Under the pieces are notes generated by a model, which searched no databases, was not told where the DNA came from, and was given only the letters and a program-made list of their open reading frames with translations. The position numbers were made by a program, and so were the translations under genes. A DNA stretch of 64,000 nt, from positions 1 through 64,000 of the forward strand of contig CACKZV010000005.1 of assembly GCA_902604795.1 (NCBI GenBank), read 5' to 3'. This DNA comes from an uncultured Pelagibacteraceae bacterium. GTDB lineage: Bacteria; Pseudomonadota; Alphaproteobacteria; Pelagibacterales; Pelagibacteraceae. Positions 45,171 through 53,863 of the stretch are shown one piece after another; position 1 is the stretch's first letter, and the number at the start of each line of letters is the position of its first letter.

Positions 45171-45425
45171 ATGTTAAGTAATATTATTTATATAATTGTA
45201 TTTTTAATTTTAGTATTTGTCTTATCAATTGCTGTAAAAGCAATTACAAGAGGCGTTGAGGCAAAACAGGTAATTAAAGACGAAAAAGAGGCAACTACTT
45301 CTACAGATAATCAAACACAGAATTTAGAAATAATAAAACAGATTAAAGAGCTAAAGGAATTATACGATAATGGAGTAATTAATGAAAATGAATTTGAAAA
45401 AGCTAAGGATAAAATTCTAAAATAA
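45171..45425 (+). CDS. Small membrane protein with SHOCT domain
   Basis: Eighty-four-residue protein: one N-terminal membrane helix (about 4-26) and a C-terminal SHOCT motif (IKELKELYDNGVINENEFEKAKDKIL). SHOCT domains are short helical pieces often ending membrane proteins, perhaps for oligomerisation. It follows the NDUFA9-like gene after 4 bases and faces gcrA with a 1-base gap. Function unknown. Confidence 0.8.
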   Translation: MLSNIIYIIVFLILVFVLSIAVKAITRGVEAKQVIKDEKEATTSTDNQTQNLEIIKQIKELKELYDNGVINENEFEKAKDKILK

Positions 45426-45426
45426 C

Positions 45427-45918
45427 CTAAGCAGATTTTACTTTCTTTTCTATAAACTTTGGTATTTCTTCCTCTTTATCTTCTGTGTCATCTCTTTTTC
45501 CCTTTGGTTGAAAAACAATCATAAGGTGCAAAGGGCAGTAAGAAAATTTCTCTACAGTTTTTCTTCCACAAAATGATGATTCTTTATCATCTGGATGACC
45601 TTCCATGTACTTGCAAGTGTTTTCAGTTAAATCTTCTAATTGAAGATTTTTTGCTTCTTCAAAGTTTTTATCTAAAAGTAATGATCTAAATCTATGTTTT
45701 CTACTACCCTTTTTTAAATTAATATTTGATTTTGCAGGCAAGCTGTTATTTGAAACCGATGATCGAGTTTTAATTTTTGCAGATAGATTTAATCTATGAG
45801 CTTTTCCAATTACCGCGTTCCTGCTTACCCCACCAATTATTACTGCTATTTGGCTAGCTGTTTGTCCTTTGCCCCAAAGATCTTTGAGTTTATTGACTTT
45901 TTCATCTGTCCAGCTCAT
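45427..45918 (-). CDS. gcrA: Cell-cycle regulator GcrA
   Basis: Protein of 163 residues with the conserved N-terminal GcrA DNA-binding region (MSWTDEKVNKLKDLW...SASQIA...GVSRNAVIGKAHRL) and a Cys-containing C-terminus (CKYMEG...FCGRK...YCPLH) likely binding RNA-polymerase sigma factor/zinc. In Caulobacter it works with CcrM adenine methylation (GANTC); no GANTC site was found in its own upstream spacer. The spacer carries the 10-bp palindrome TTAAGCTTAA at 45977-45986. Confidence 0.9.
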   Translation of the reverse strand: MSWTDEKVNKLKDLWGKGQTASQIAVIIGGVSRNAVIGKAHRLNLSAKIKTRSSVSNNSLPAKSNINLKKGSRKHRFRSLLLDKNFEEAKNLQLEDLTENTCKYMEGHPDDKESSFCGRKTVEKFSYCPLHLMIVFQPKGKRDDTEDKEEEIPKFIEKKVKSA

Positions 45919-46034
45919 ATAACTATATTTAGTATATTAAAAATTTTTTACAACATTATCTTGAAATCATAATTACTTAAGCTTAACAAGCATTTTCTTC
46001 TGTTTTTTAACAATTTCCTTAAAAAATGTTTATT

Positions 46035-46044
46035 AATAATACTT
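46035..46044 (+). promoter_or_regulatory. AATAATACTT promoter immediately before ABC-2 permease ATG
   Basis: AATAAT (46035-46040) is followed by ACTT and then the ATG at 46045, leaving only 4 bases between the -10-like element and the start codon. It shares the ATAATACTT pattern with kdsB, accA and bolA. Inferred promoter giving an almost or completely leaderless mRNA. Confidence 0.4.
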
Positions 46045-46857
46045 ATGGTTGAATTACAGAAAAAATATCAAATTGGCAGAAGAAGATTTGGAATAGTTAA
46101 TTGGGTTGGTACTTATTCTTTATTTAAAAAAGAGGTCTTAAGATTTCTAACTGTTTCGGGACAAACTTTACTTGGCCCAATACTTACTAGTATATTGTTT
46201 TTAACCGTTATTACATTAGCCATAGGAGATCAAAGAGCTGATGTAATGGGTGTCCCATACATAAAATTTTTAGCAAGCGGCCTAATAATGATGCAGGTAA
46301 TCCAACAAAGTTTTGCTCATTCTAGCTCTTCTTTAATGATGGGAAAAATGATGGGAACAATTACTGATGTAGTCCATAGTCCTTTATCTGCATCAGAAGT
46401 AGTTTTTGCAATTACACTCGCTTCTACAGCAAGGGGTTTGCTAATTGCATCAGCTTCAACATTAATATTTACTTTTTTTATAGATTTATCAATACAAAAT
46501 TATTTTTTGTGGTTTCTTTATTTATTTTTGGGTGGATTAGTAATGGGATCTCTTGGAATAATAATTGGTTTATATGCAGATAAATTTGATCAAATGAGCA
46601 CTGTAACAAATTTTATAATAGTACCCATGAGTTTTTTGAGTGGCACTTTTTATAGTATTGATAAATTACCTAATATTTTAAAAATTCTTAGTAATTATAA
46701 TCCTTTTTTTCATATGATAGATGGATTTAGATATTCATTTATTGGTGAATTAGATGGATCTATATCATTTGGTATAGCTTTACTGATTTTTTTAAGTTTA
46801 TTAATTATTTATTTAGCATACTTTTTGGTACACAAAGGTTATAAAATAAAATCATAG
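46045..46857 (+). CDS. ABC-2 type transporter permease (YadH-like)
   Basis: Integral membrane protein of 270 residues with six predicted hydrophobic segments and the ABC-2 signature region (LSGTFYSIDKLP, YNPFFHMIDGFRY). Such permeases export drugs, polysaccharides or lipids together with an ATPase. No matching ATPase is adjacent; gcrA and argD flank it. The neighbourhood of argD-argF is similar in other alphaproteobacteria. Substrate unknown. Confidence 0.88.
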   Translation: MVELQKKYQIGRRRFGIVNWVGTYSLFKKEVLRFLTVSGQTLLGPILTSILFLTVITLAIGDQRADVMGVPYIKFLASGLIMMQVIQQSFAHSSSSLMMGKMMGTITDVVHSPLSASEVVFAITLASTARGLLIASASTLIFTFFIDLSIQNYFLWFLYLFLGGLVMGSLGIIIGLYADKFDQMSTVTNFIIVPMSFLSGTFYSIDKLPNILKILSNYNPFFHMIDGFRYSFIGELDGSISFGIALLIFLSLLIIYLAYFLVHKGYKIKS

Positions 46858-46864
46858 TATAAAA

Positions 46865-48037
46865 ATGAGTTCCTTAGCTAAAAATTATAAAAGAAGAAAT
46901 ATATCTTTCATAAAGGGTAAAGGATCTTTTTTGTATACAAAGAAGGGAGAAAAGTTTTTGGATTTTGTACAAGGAATTGCTGTTAATTCATTAGGTCATT
47001 CTAATCCAAATTTAGTAAAAGCAATAAACAAACAATCAAAAAAGCTTTGGCATGTTTCTAATTCTTTTATCATTCCAGAAGGAGAAGAATTGGCAAAGAA
47101 ATTAACAAAAAAAACTTTTGCTGATGCCGTCATTTTTCAAAATAGTGGGGCAGAAGCTACAGAGGCTGCTATAAAAGTTGCTAGAAGATATTTTTATTCA
47201 ATAGGTCAACCAAGAAAAAATAGAATTTTATGCATAAAAAACTCTTTTCATGGAAGAACTATTGCAGCAATAAACGCAAGTGGCTCAAAAAAAATGATAG
47301 AGGGTTTTGGCCCAAAAGTAGGAGGATTTGACCATTTTAAATTTGGAAATCATAATGAGCTTCAAAAAAAAATTACAAGCAAAACTGCAGCTATAATGAT
47401 AGAACCAATTATGGGCGAGGGTGGTATCAAAGTAATACCTACCTGGTGTCTCAAAAAACTTAGACAAATTTGTAATAAAAAAAAGATTCTTCTTATTTTG
47501 GATGAAGTTCAGTGTGGCATTGGGAGATCAGGTAAGTTTTTTTCATATGAGTATGCAAACATAAAGCCAGATATAGTTCCAATTGCAAAAGGAATTGGAG
47601 GTGGGTTCCCGATAGGTGCAGTTTTAATGATAAAAAAAGTTTCTAAGGCTATGGTTCCAGGTACACATGGATCTACTTTTGGCGGGAATCCTTTAGCAAT
47701 GTCTGTTGGGAACGCTGTAATGGATGAAATTTTTAAAAAAGGCTTTCTTTCAAAAGTTAAAAGTAATTCAAAATATTTTATTTCAGAATTAAATAAAATT
47801 AAAAATAAATTTCCAAACATTATTAAAGAAATAAGAGGAATAGGATTAATTTTAGGAATTCAGTTACATCATGATCAGACTAAATTTATACAAAGTTTAA
47901 TGAAAAACAAATTACTAACAATTAGAGCAGCTGAAAATGTTATAAGAATTTTGCCTCCATTAAATGTTAATAAAAATGAAATAAATATAGCTTTAAAAAT
48001 TATCAATAAAGTTTGCGAGGGATATAAAAAACAATGA
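46865..48037 (+). CDS. argD: Acetylornithine aminotransferase
   Basis: Class III PLP aminotransferase of 390 residues (ArgD, also able to act as DapC). Motifs: GAEATEAAIKVARR, SFHGRT, the DEVQCGIGRSG segment and the PLP lysine in IAKGIGGGFPIGA, followed by HGSTFGGNP. It overlaps argF by 4 bases. Dual use in arginine and lysine synthesis is known for the family. Confidence 0.94.
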   Translation: MSSLAKNYKRRNISFIKGKGSFLYTKKGEKFLDFVQGIAVNSLGHSNPNLVKAINKQSKKLWHVSNSFIIPEGEELAKKLTKKTFADAVIFQNSGAEATEAAIKVARRYFYSIGQPRKNRILCIKNSFHGRTIAAINASGSKKMIEGFGPKVGGFDHFKFGNHNELQKKITSKTAAIMIEPIMGEGGIKVIPTWCLKKLRQICNKKKILLILDEVQCGIGRSGKFFSYEYANIKPDIVPIAKGIGGGFPIGAVLMIKKVSKAMVPGTHGSTFGGNPLAMSVGNAVMDEIFKKGFLSKVKSNSKYFISELNKIKNKFPNIIKEIRGIGLILGIQLHHDQTKFIQSLMKNKLLTIRAAENVIRILPPLNVNKNEINIALKIINKVCEGYKKQ

Positions 48038-48966
48038 AAAACTTTCTTCATATTAGAGATATTCCCCTTAAAGATTTAAAAAAAATTATTTCTGATGCAA
48101 AAAAAAGAAAATCAAAAAGAAAAAAATTAAATACCCTTGATCCAGACAAAGACTCACCTTTAAAGGGTAAAATTCTTTTACAGATGTTTGAAAAATCTAG
48201 CCTTAGAACTAGATTAAGTTTTTATTTAGCTATTAAACAATTAGGTGGAGGATCTTTAACGTTAAGACCAGAGGAGTTACACTTAGGTATTGGTAGTGAA
48301 AGTATAGCAGATACATCTAAGATTTTATCAACTTATGGTAATGCTTTTATGTTGAGAACAGATTCGGATAAAAAATTAAATCAATTCAAAAAATATTCAA
48401 GTATACCAATAATTAATGGATTAAGTCCATCCTCACATCCCACTCAGGTTTTGTCAGATATTTTTACTATTCAAGAAATTAAAAAGAAAAGTATTTCAAA
48501 ATTAAAACTATGTTGGATAGGAGATGCTAACAACAACATGATGAATAGTTTAATAGAGGCTAGTATAAAATTTTCTATCTCTTTAAATATTGCATGCCCT
48601 AAAAGCTATGAGCCAAATAAAAAGCTTATTTCTTTGATAAAAAAACAAAAAGGAAATATAAAAATTTTCAATAAAAAAGAAATAGCCATTAAAAATTCTG
48701 ATGTTGTAATGACAGACAAAATCATTTCTTTAAACGATAAAGTGAATAAGAAAAAGAAACTTAAATCATTTAAAGATTTTAAAGTGGATACAAAAACTAT
48801 GAATTTAGCCAAGAAAGATGCAATATTTCTTCATTGTCTACCGAGAGGAAGCGAAGTTACAGAAGAAGTATTTCTTGGGAAACAATCTAAAGTATGGCAA
48901 CAAGCTCTAAATAGAGTTTATGTTCAAAAAAGTATTTTATTATATTGTTTTGGCAAACTAAGGTAG
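48034..48966 (+). CDS. argF: Ornithine carbamoyltransferase
   Basis: Makes citrulline from ornithine and carbamoyl phosphate. The 310 residues include KSSLRTRLSF (STRTR-like carbamoyl-phosphate motif, here SSLRTR), HPTQVLSD (HPxQ) and the ornithine loop FLHCLPR(G)SEVTEEV. The STRTR motif is slightly changed (S-S-L-R-T-R). The end overlaps convergent cycM by 9 bases. Confidence 0.94.
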   Translation: MKNFLHIRDIPLKDLKKIISDAKKRKSKRKKLNTLDPDKDSPLKGKILLQMFEKSSLRTRLSFYLAIKQLGGGSLTLRPEELHLGIGSESIADTSKILSTYGNAFMLRTDSDKKLNQFKKYSSIPIINGLSPSSHPTQVLSDIFTIQEIKKKSISKLKLCWIGDANNNMMNSLIEASIKFSISLNIACPKSYEPNKKLISLIKKQKGNIKIFNKKEIAIKNSDVVMTDKIISLNDKVNKKKKLKSFKDFKVDTKTMNLAKKDAIFLHCLPRGSEVTEEVFLGKQSKVWQQALNRVYVQKSILLYCFGKLR

Positions 48967-49488
48967 TTGTAAAGGACTATCAGCATTAGCATTCATATAT
49001 AAAATTACTGAAGCTCTATCTTTCTCTTTTTTTAATCCCGCAAAAGCCATTTTGGTACCCTTTATATATGAAGCAGGTTTAATTAAAAAACTATTCATCT
49101 CTTGGAATGTCCAATCTTTTCCAAACGCTATCAAGGCTTTTGAATATTTATAATCTTCGAGAGCACCCATATTTCTGCCTAGTACATTATAAAGAGCTGG
49201 GCCAATATTGTTTCTACCGCCTTTTTTAATTGAATGACATGCGCTACATTTCTTAAATACTTTCTTTCCATGATCAACGCTTCCCATGGCTAATAGAGCA
49301 GAAATATCAACTGTTTCAACAGCTGTGGAAGCTTTCGTGCCATCTGTTTCAGCAAATTCAACTTTATAAGCTGATTGACTCGGCTTCTCTACGTAATAGA
49401 TAATGTCAGAAATTTTAGTTATTCCAAATATAACAACAAAAATAACAACTACCGCTGCTATAATTTTATTAATTTCAAATGAGTCCAT
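48958..49488 (-). CDS. cycM: Membrane-anchored class I cytochrome c (CycM-like)
   Basis: Protein of 176 residues: N-terminal membrane anchor (about 9-24), linker, then a cytochrome-c domain with heme motif CSACH (81-85) and Met ligand region GTKMAF near the end. It is the alphaproteobacterial membrane-bound cytochrome (CycM/c552 type) that passes electrons from bc1 to cytochrome oxidase. Divergent from kdsB across a 96-base spacer, as in other alphaproteobacteria. Confidence 0.9.
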   Translation of the reverse strand: MDSFEINKIIAAVVVIFVVIFGITKISDIIYYVEKPSQSAYKVEFAETDGTKASTAVETVDISALLAMGSVDHGKKVFKKCSACHSIKKGGRNNIGPALYNVLGRNMGALEDYKYSKALIAFGKDWTFQEMNSFLIKPASYIKGTKMAFAGLKKEKDRASVILYMNANADSPLQLP

Positions 49489-49554
49489 GATTTTTAATTA
49501 TTAACCTCGTATAACATGTTAAACAAAAAAAAAACTAAATTTAAATTTAATTAT

Positions 49555-49571
49555 TGCGTCTGAAAGACGCA
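49555..49571. promoter_or_regulatory. GC-rich hairpin TGCGTC-TGAAA-GACGCA in cycM/kdsB spacer
   Basis: A perfect 6-bp inverted repeat with a 5-base TGAAA loop lies just before, and overlapping by two bases, the kdsB -10 (CATAAT, 49570-49575). It stands out in an otherwise AT-rich spacer. Possible operator or a small RNA structure; no regulator identified. A 10-bp palindrome TAACATGTTA (49512-49521) lies nearer cycM. Confidence 0.4.
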
Positions 49572-49575
49572 TAAT
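49570..49575 (+). promoter_or_regulatory. Inferred kdsB -10 element
   Basis: CATAAT followed by ACTTA sits 9 bases before the kdsB ATG, so the leader would be only a few bases long. It matches the ATAATACTT pattern seen at accA, bolA and the ABC-2 permease. No convincing -35 was found. Confidence 0.4.
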
Positions 49576-49584
49576 ACTTAGTTT

Positions 49585-50322
49585 ATGAGCAATACAGTAA
49601 TTTTAATTCCATCAAGATTAGCTGCAACAAGGTTACCAAATAAACCTTTATTAAAAATCAATAATATTTCAATTATCAATCATGTTTACAAAATAGCGAA
49701 ATCATCTCTTATTGGAGAAAGTTATGTTGCAACAGGTGATGAAGAAATATTTGATGAGGTGACTAAGCATGGTGGAAAATGTATTTTAACCAAAAAAGAT
49801 CATAAAACTGGAACTGACAGGATTTTCGAGGCCTATCAAGAGTTAAAAGATGATAATATTGAATATGTAATAAATCTTCAAGGAGATGAACCAATGCTTA
49901 ATATTGAGGATGTAAATAATCTCCTCAAAAAAACAATTGAAAAAAAAACTAAGATTTCAACATTAGCCTGTCAAATTGAAGACGAAAAATTTTTCTTAAA
50001 CAAGAATGTTGTAAAAGTAACTACAAAAGAAGAACTTCATCAAAACAATTTATCAATAGCAACATCATTCACAAGAGAAATTAAAAATATTCAAAAAAAT
50101 ATTTATCACCATATTGGAATATATATTTATAATGTTTCATATTTAGAAAGGTTTGTTCAATTAGAACAAACTCAGAATGAAAAATCGGAAAATCTAGAAC
50201 AATTAAGACTTTTGGATAACAATATTGAAATAGACGTAGGATTAGCAAAAACTAAACCAATTGGTGTAGATACAACTGAAGATTATCTAGAAATAAAAAA
50301 AATTATGGAATATAAAAATTAA
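49585..50322 (+). CDS. kdsB: 3-deoxy-manno-octulosonate cytidylyltransferase
   Basis: Activates Kdo as CMP-Kdo for LPS. The 245 residues contain the N-terminal IPSRLAATRLPNKPL nucleotide-binding segment, the KDHKTGTDRIFEA region and INLQGDEPML. Acts with kdsD of this window. Lies in the conserved cycM-kdsB-pheA neighbourhood. Confidence 0.95.
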   Translation: MSNTVILIPSRLAATRLPNKPLLKINNISIINHVYKIAKSSLIGESYVATGDEEIFDEVTKHGGKCILTKKDHKTGTDRIFEAYQELKDDNIEYVINLQGDEPMLNIEDVNNLLKKTIEKKTKISTLACQIEDEKFFLNKNVVKVTTKEELHQNNLSIATSFTREIKNIQKNIYHHIGIYIYNVSYLERFVQLEQTQNEKSENLEQLRLLDNNIEIDVGLAKTKPIGVDTTEDYLEIKKIMEYKN

Positions 50323-50325
50323 ATT

Positions 50326-51153
50326 ATGAAAATTGCTTACCAAGGTGTTGCAGGAAGTTACAGCGAGAGTTGTGCTAAAAAAATGTATCCAGAGAGTGAA
50401 ACAATTCCCTGTAAAACATTTGATGAATGCTTTGAAAGGTCTAGTGAAGATAATTCAATAAAATCTTTAATTCCAGAGTCGAACAAAACAACTGGAAATA
50501 TTGGTGTTGAGTATTTAATCTTTAAATACAGACTAAATATTTATGCAGAGCATTTTTTTCCAATTAATCATAATCTATTAGGATTGAAAGATTCAAAAAT
50601 AGAAGACATAAAAGATGTTTACTCACACGCTCAAGCATTAAGCCAATCTTCAAGATTTATTAAGAAAAAAAAATTCATTGAAAATGTTAGAGCAGATACA
50701 GCTGGTTCAGCAAAATTTGTTTCAGAAACTAAAGATAAATCTAAAGGCGCTATAGCTTCTAGTCTAAGTGCAGAAATATATGGTCTTAAAATTCTTCAAG
50801 AAAAAGTACAAGATGATAAAGATAACGTGACTAGATTTTTATTACTTGGTAAAGATATTTTTCAGCCAGATTTTTCTAATGATAATCATATAACGTCAAT
50901 ATTATTTAAGTTGAAAAGTAAACCTGCTGCTCTTTACTCTGCACTGTCAGGATTTGCGATAAATGGAGTTAATATGAGCAAACTACAAAGTTTTCCCGAA
51001 AAGAACTCATTTTCCTCATATTTTTTTCTATGTGATATTGATGGACACATAGAATCTCCTAAAATCAAAAACTCACTTGAGGAATTGGGTCTGCATTGTC
51101 AAGATATGCACGTTCTAGGTGTTTATAAATCTGATAAATTTAGACAAAAATAA
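50326..51153 (+). CDS. pheA: Prephenate dehydratase
   Basis: Converts prephenate to phenylpyruvate. The 275-residue monofunctional protein has the PDT catalytic domain with VTRF (residues near 168) and SRFI-type segments, and a C-terminal ACT domain starting about residue 185 (ILFKLKSKPAALYSALSGFAINGVN) for phenylalanine feedback. The usual PIENS motif reads PESNK. Three bases after kdsB. Confidence 0.93.
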   Translation: MKIAYQGVAGSYSESCAKKMYPESETIPCKTFDECFERSSEDNSIKSLIPESNKTTGNIGVEYLIFKYRLNIYAEHFFPINHNLLGLKDSKIEDIKDVYSHAQALSQSSRFIKKKKFIENVRADTAGSAKFVSETKDKSKGAIASSLSAEIYGLKILQEKVQDDKDNVTRFLLLGKDIFQPDFSNDNHITSILFKLKSKPAALYSALSGFAINGVNMSKLQSFPEKNSFSSYFFLCDIDGHIESPKIKNSLEELGLHCQDMHVLGVYKSDKFRQK

Positions 51154-51166
51154 ATTTATAACTTTC

Positions 51167-51196
51167 TTGTAGAATAGAAATTTTTATTGATATAAT
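51167..51196 (+). promoter_or_regulatory. Promoter of SRP RNA
   Basis: TTGTAG (51167-51172) and a perfect TATAAT (51191-51196) are 18 bases apart, and 6 bases later the SRP RNA begins at G51203. This is a conventional strong promoter directly after the pheA stop (51153). Inferred from consensus match and spacing. Confidence 0.6.
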
Positions 51197-51202
51197 AAAG
51201 TT

Positions 51203-51289
51203 GGAGGCCAGTCAGGTGGTGTTACCACAAATCCCCTAGGATCGAAAGATAGCAAGGGTAGTGAGTATTTTCCAGGTTGGTTGGTCTCC
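51203..51289 (+). ncRNA. ffs: Signal recognition particle RNA (4.5S type)
   Basis: Small SRP RNA of about 87 bases. The ends pair as GGAGGCCA with TGGTCTCC. The apical domain shows the conserved symmetric loop: TAGG-ATC-GAAA-GAT-AGCA, with the GNRA tetraloop and AGCA strand recognised by Ffh. It guides membrane proteins to YidC/SecYEG. Its 3' end is only 6 bases from the dnaX ATG, so the RNA and mRNA probably share a transcript that must be processed or read through. Confidence 0.9.
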
Positions 51290-51295
51290 TTAAAA

Positions 51296-52927
51296 ATGAC
51301 AGAAAATTCAAAAGTACTAGCATTAAAATATAGACCTCAAGTATTTGAGGATTTAATTGGTCAAGAGATTATTGCTGAAACAATTAAAAATTCAATAATT
51401 TCAGATAAGTCGCCTAATGCATTTTTGTTTACAGGTATTAGGGGAGTAGGAAAAACAACCTTCGCCAGAATAGTTGCAAAGTCATTAAATTGTGAGCATG
51501 GAATTGAAAACATGTGTAAGAAAAAATGTAGTAACTGTGATGCAATAACAAACTCAAATCATATTGATGTTTTGGAAATAGATGCTGCAAGTAAGACCGG
51601 CGTTGATGATGTTAGAGAGCTTATTGAATTTTCAAGATATGGACCAACAACTGCTAAATATAAAATATTTATTATTGATGAAGTTCATATGTTAAGCAAA
51701 CAAGCATTTAACGCGCTTTTAAAAACATTAGAGGAACCACCAAAATATTTAAAATTTATTTTTGCAACAACCGAAATCAAAAAGATACCTATAACAGTAA
51801 TTTCAAGATGTCAGCGTTTTGATCTCTCTAGAGTGAAATCTGAAGAGCTTTATAATTATATAAAAATGATTAAAGATAAAGAAGGCGGTAAAGTTTCTGA
51901 TGAAGCTTTAAAATTAATTGTTAAAATTTCAGAAGGATCTGTTAGAGATGCTTTATCTTTGTTAGATCGTGGACTTGTAGCTAATCAAAATGATGAGGAA
52001 TTAAATCTAGAAAAAGCACAAAGTATTTATGGATACTTTGATAAAAGTTCATTGATAGAATTAATTAAAAATCTGTTTAGTGGTGATGAAAAAAAAGTTT
52101 TTGAGTTGTATAGAAAGATTTATGATTCTGGTGTAGATCCAAAAATTTTTTTGAATGATTTCCTAGAGGTCTTATATTATCTAAAAAATATTAATTTTAT
52201 AAAATTAGATGGAAATAATTTTTCTTTAAATGACCAAGATTTTAGTAATCTTTCCACAATATCTGAAAATTTAGACTCAAAGGACATAATTCTTTTTTGG
52301 CAATTTACACTTGATACAATCGAGGAAATTAATATTGTTTCAAATCCAAATTTATCAGTTGAAATGTTCCTTTTCAGATTAATGAGAATAAAAGGTTTAA
52401 AGGAGAAAGATGTTGAGGAAACCTTTACTGGAAAAAAACCAGATACTTTAATTAAAGAACCTGAAAAAAAAATTTCAAATAAAACAATAGATCAAATCAA
52501 AAATGTTTCACAACAAGAAAAAATTGAACCAAATTTAAAAAAAAATGAAGTAATTAATGAACTTAAAATTGGTTCATTTGAAAGTTTGATAAATTTATGT
52601 GCTGAAAGAAAAGAAGCTAAGATTAAATATGAGCTTGAAACTAATACAAATTTAGTTTCATTCTCTGAGGGTTTAATAGAAATATCTTTTAATGAAAACT
52701 TAGACAAAGATTTTATTAAAAATCTATCTAACAAACTTTACGAATGGACATCTAAGAGATGGATTATCTCTCTTTCAAAAAACCAAGGACAAATTTCAAA
52801 AAAAGAAAAAAATAAAATTGATGAGAAAAAAAAATTTGATGATGTTAAAAAGTCTGAAGCCTATAAAAAAGTGATCGAAGCATTTCCTGATGCAGAATTA
52901 ATAAATGTTGAGTTGAAGGAGGATTAG
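51296..52927 (+). CDS. dnaX: DNA polymerase III subunit tau/gamma
   Basis: Clamp-loader ATPase of 543 residues, from the ATG at 51296; an earlier TTG at 51281 lies inside the SRP RNA and was rejected. Walker A GIRGVGKTT, zinc-binding Cys cluster (LNC...MCKKKCSNC), Walker B IIDEVHML and sensor TTEIKKIP are present. The C-terminal part beyond about 370 is Lys/Glu-rich. No Shine-Dalgarno sequence precedes it. ybaB starts after 1 base. Confidence 0.93.
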   Translation: MTENSKVLALKYRPQVFEDLIGQEIIAETIKNSIISDKSPNAFLFTGIRGVGKTTFARIVAKSLNCEHGIENMCKKKCSNCDAITNSNHIDVLEIDAASKTGVDDVRELIEFSRYGPTTAKYKIFIIDEVHMLSKQAFNALLKTLEEPPKYLKFIFATTEIKKIPITVISRCQRFDLSRVKSEELYNYIKMIKDKEGGKVSDEALKLIVKISEGSVRDALSLLDRGLVANQNDEELNLEKAQSIYGYFDKSSLIELIKNLFSGDEKKVFELYRKIYDSGVDPKIFLNDFLEVLYYLKNINFIKLDGNNFSLNDQDFSNLSTISENLDSKDIILFWQFTLDTIEEINIVSNPNLSVEMFLFRLMRIKGLKEKDVEETFTGKKPDTLIKEPEKKISNKTIDQIKNVSQQEKIEPNLKKNEVINELKIGSFESLINLCAERKEAKIKYELETNTNLVSFSEGLIEISFNENLDKDFIKNLSNKLYEWTSKRWIISLSKNQGQISKKEKNKIDEKKKFDDVKKSEAYKKVIEAFPDAELINVELKED

Positions 52928-52928
52928 A

Positions 52929-53246
52929 ATGACTGATTTTTCAAAATTAATGGAAAAAGCTAAAGAAATTGAAAGTAAAATGAGAGAAAGCCAAGAAAAT
53001 ATTAAAAAAATTGAGGTTGAAGGTGTCTCAGGAGCAAATGATGTAAAGGTTACTTTAAATGGAGAGGGCACTATGATTTCAATTAAACTTAGTGAAAATG
53101 TTTTGAAAGAGGAAAAAGTAATATTAGAAGATCTTATTACTGCTGCTCATAATAACGCAAAATCACAACTTAAATCAAAAACTGCAGAGGAAATTTCTAA
53201 GGCTTCAGGAAATTTTGGAATACCTGGATTTAAGTGGCCTTTATAA
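52929..53246 (+). CDS. ybaB: YbaB/EbfC nucleoid-associated protein
   Basis: One-hundred-five-residue DNA-binding protein with typical YbaB features: helical N-terminus (FSKLMEKAKEIESKM), a central GVSGANDVKVTLNGEG segment and an end AHNNAKSQLK. GGAGG within the end of dnaX serves as its ribosome-binding site. Standard place between dnaX and recR. Confidence 0.94.
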   Translation: MTDFSKLMEKAKEIESKMRESQENIKKIEVEGVSGANDVKVTLNGEGTMISIKLSENVLKEEKVILEDLITAAHNNAKSQLKSKTAEEISKASGNFGIPGFKWPL

Positions 53247-53251
53247 TTTAA

Positions 53252-53863
53252 ATGCAAAACATTCCTGAAATAGAAAATTTAATCAAACTAATATCTAAGT
53301 TACCAGGGCTAGGACCTAAGTCTGCAAAAAGAATAATATTAAAAATGATTAATAACCGACAAGAATTACTAAAGCCTTTGGCTCAAAATTTGAGTGAAGT
53401 TTTTAAAAATATTGTTAGATGTAAAATTTGTGGAACATTGAAGCCTAATACAATTGAGTGTAGTTATAATAATTGCGAAATAGTAGAAAAAAAATATAAT
53501 AAAATTTGTGTTGTAGAAAATATTTCAGATCAGTGGGCAATAGAAAGTTCTTCAATTTTTCAAGGTTACTTCCATATTTTGGGGGGGACTCTATCAAACA
53601 ATAATAATAGTAATAGAGAGGACTTGCTTATTAACTCTCTTATAGAAAGAATAAATAAAGATGATATCGAAGAAGTCATTTTAGCAACTAGCGCAACTGT
53701 AGAAGGTCAAACTACAGCATTTTATATCCAAGATAGTCTAAAAAAAACTGACGTCAAAGTTTCAAAACTTGCTCAAGGTTTACCAGTAGGTGGAGAAATC
53801 GAAAATTTAGATGATGGTACTCTTATATCTGCATTTAAAAATAGAAAAAAGATAGAGGCTTAA
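53252..53863 (+). CDS. recR: Recombination protein RecR
   Basis: DNA repair protein of 203 residues acting with RecF/RecO in loading RecA. The helix-hairpin-helix KLPGLGPKSAKRI, a zinc cluster and the TOPRIM domain (ICVVENISDQWAIE, EEVILATSATVEGQTTA) are clear. The zinc cluster is C-x2-C...C-x4-C rather than the usual C-x2-C...C-x2-C. It ends immediately before convergent glcB. Confidence 0.93.
   Translation: MQNIPEIENLIKLISKLPGLGPKSAKRIILKMINNRQELLKPLAQNLSEVFKNIVRCKICGTLKPNTIECSYNNCEIVEKKYNKICVVENISDQWAIESSSIFQGYFHILGGTLSNNNNSNREDLLINSLIERINKDDIEEVILATSATVEGQTTAFYIQDSLKKTDVKVSKLAQGLPVGGEIENLDDGTLISAFKNRKKIEA

Noticed and set aside
45919..46044. CtrA or CcrM control sites upstream of gcrA
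   Set aside because: No GANTC and no TTAA-N7-TTAA in the spacer; only the palindrome TTAAGCTTAA, which is not a recognised CtrA site. A near match in the cycM/kdsB spacer (TTAA-N7-TAAC) also fails.
51281..51295. TTG start for dnaX inside the SRP RNA
   Set aside because: It lies within the 3' strand of the SRP RNA stem; the ATG at 51296 matches the usual DnaX N-terminus.
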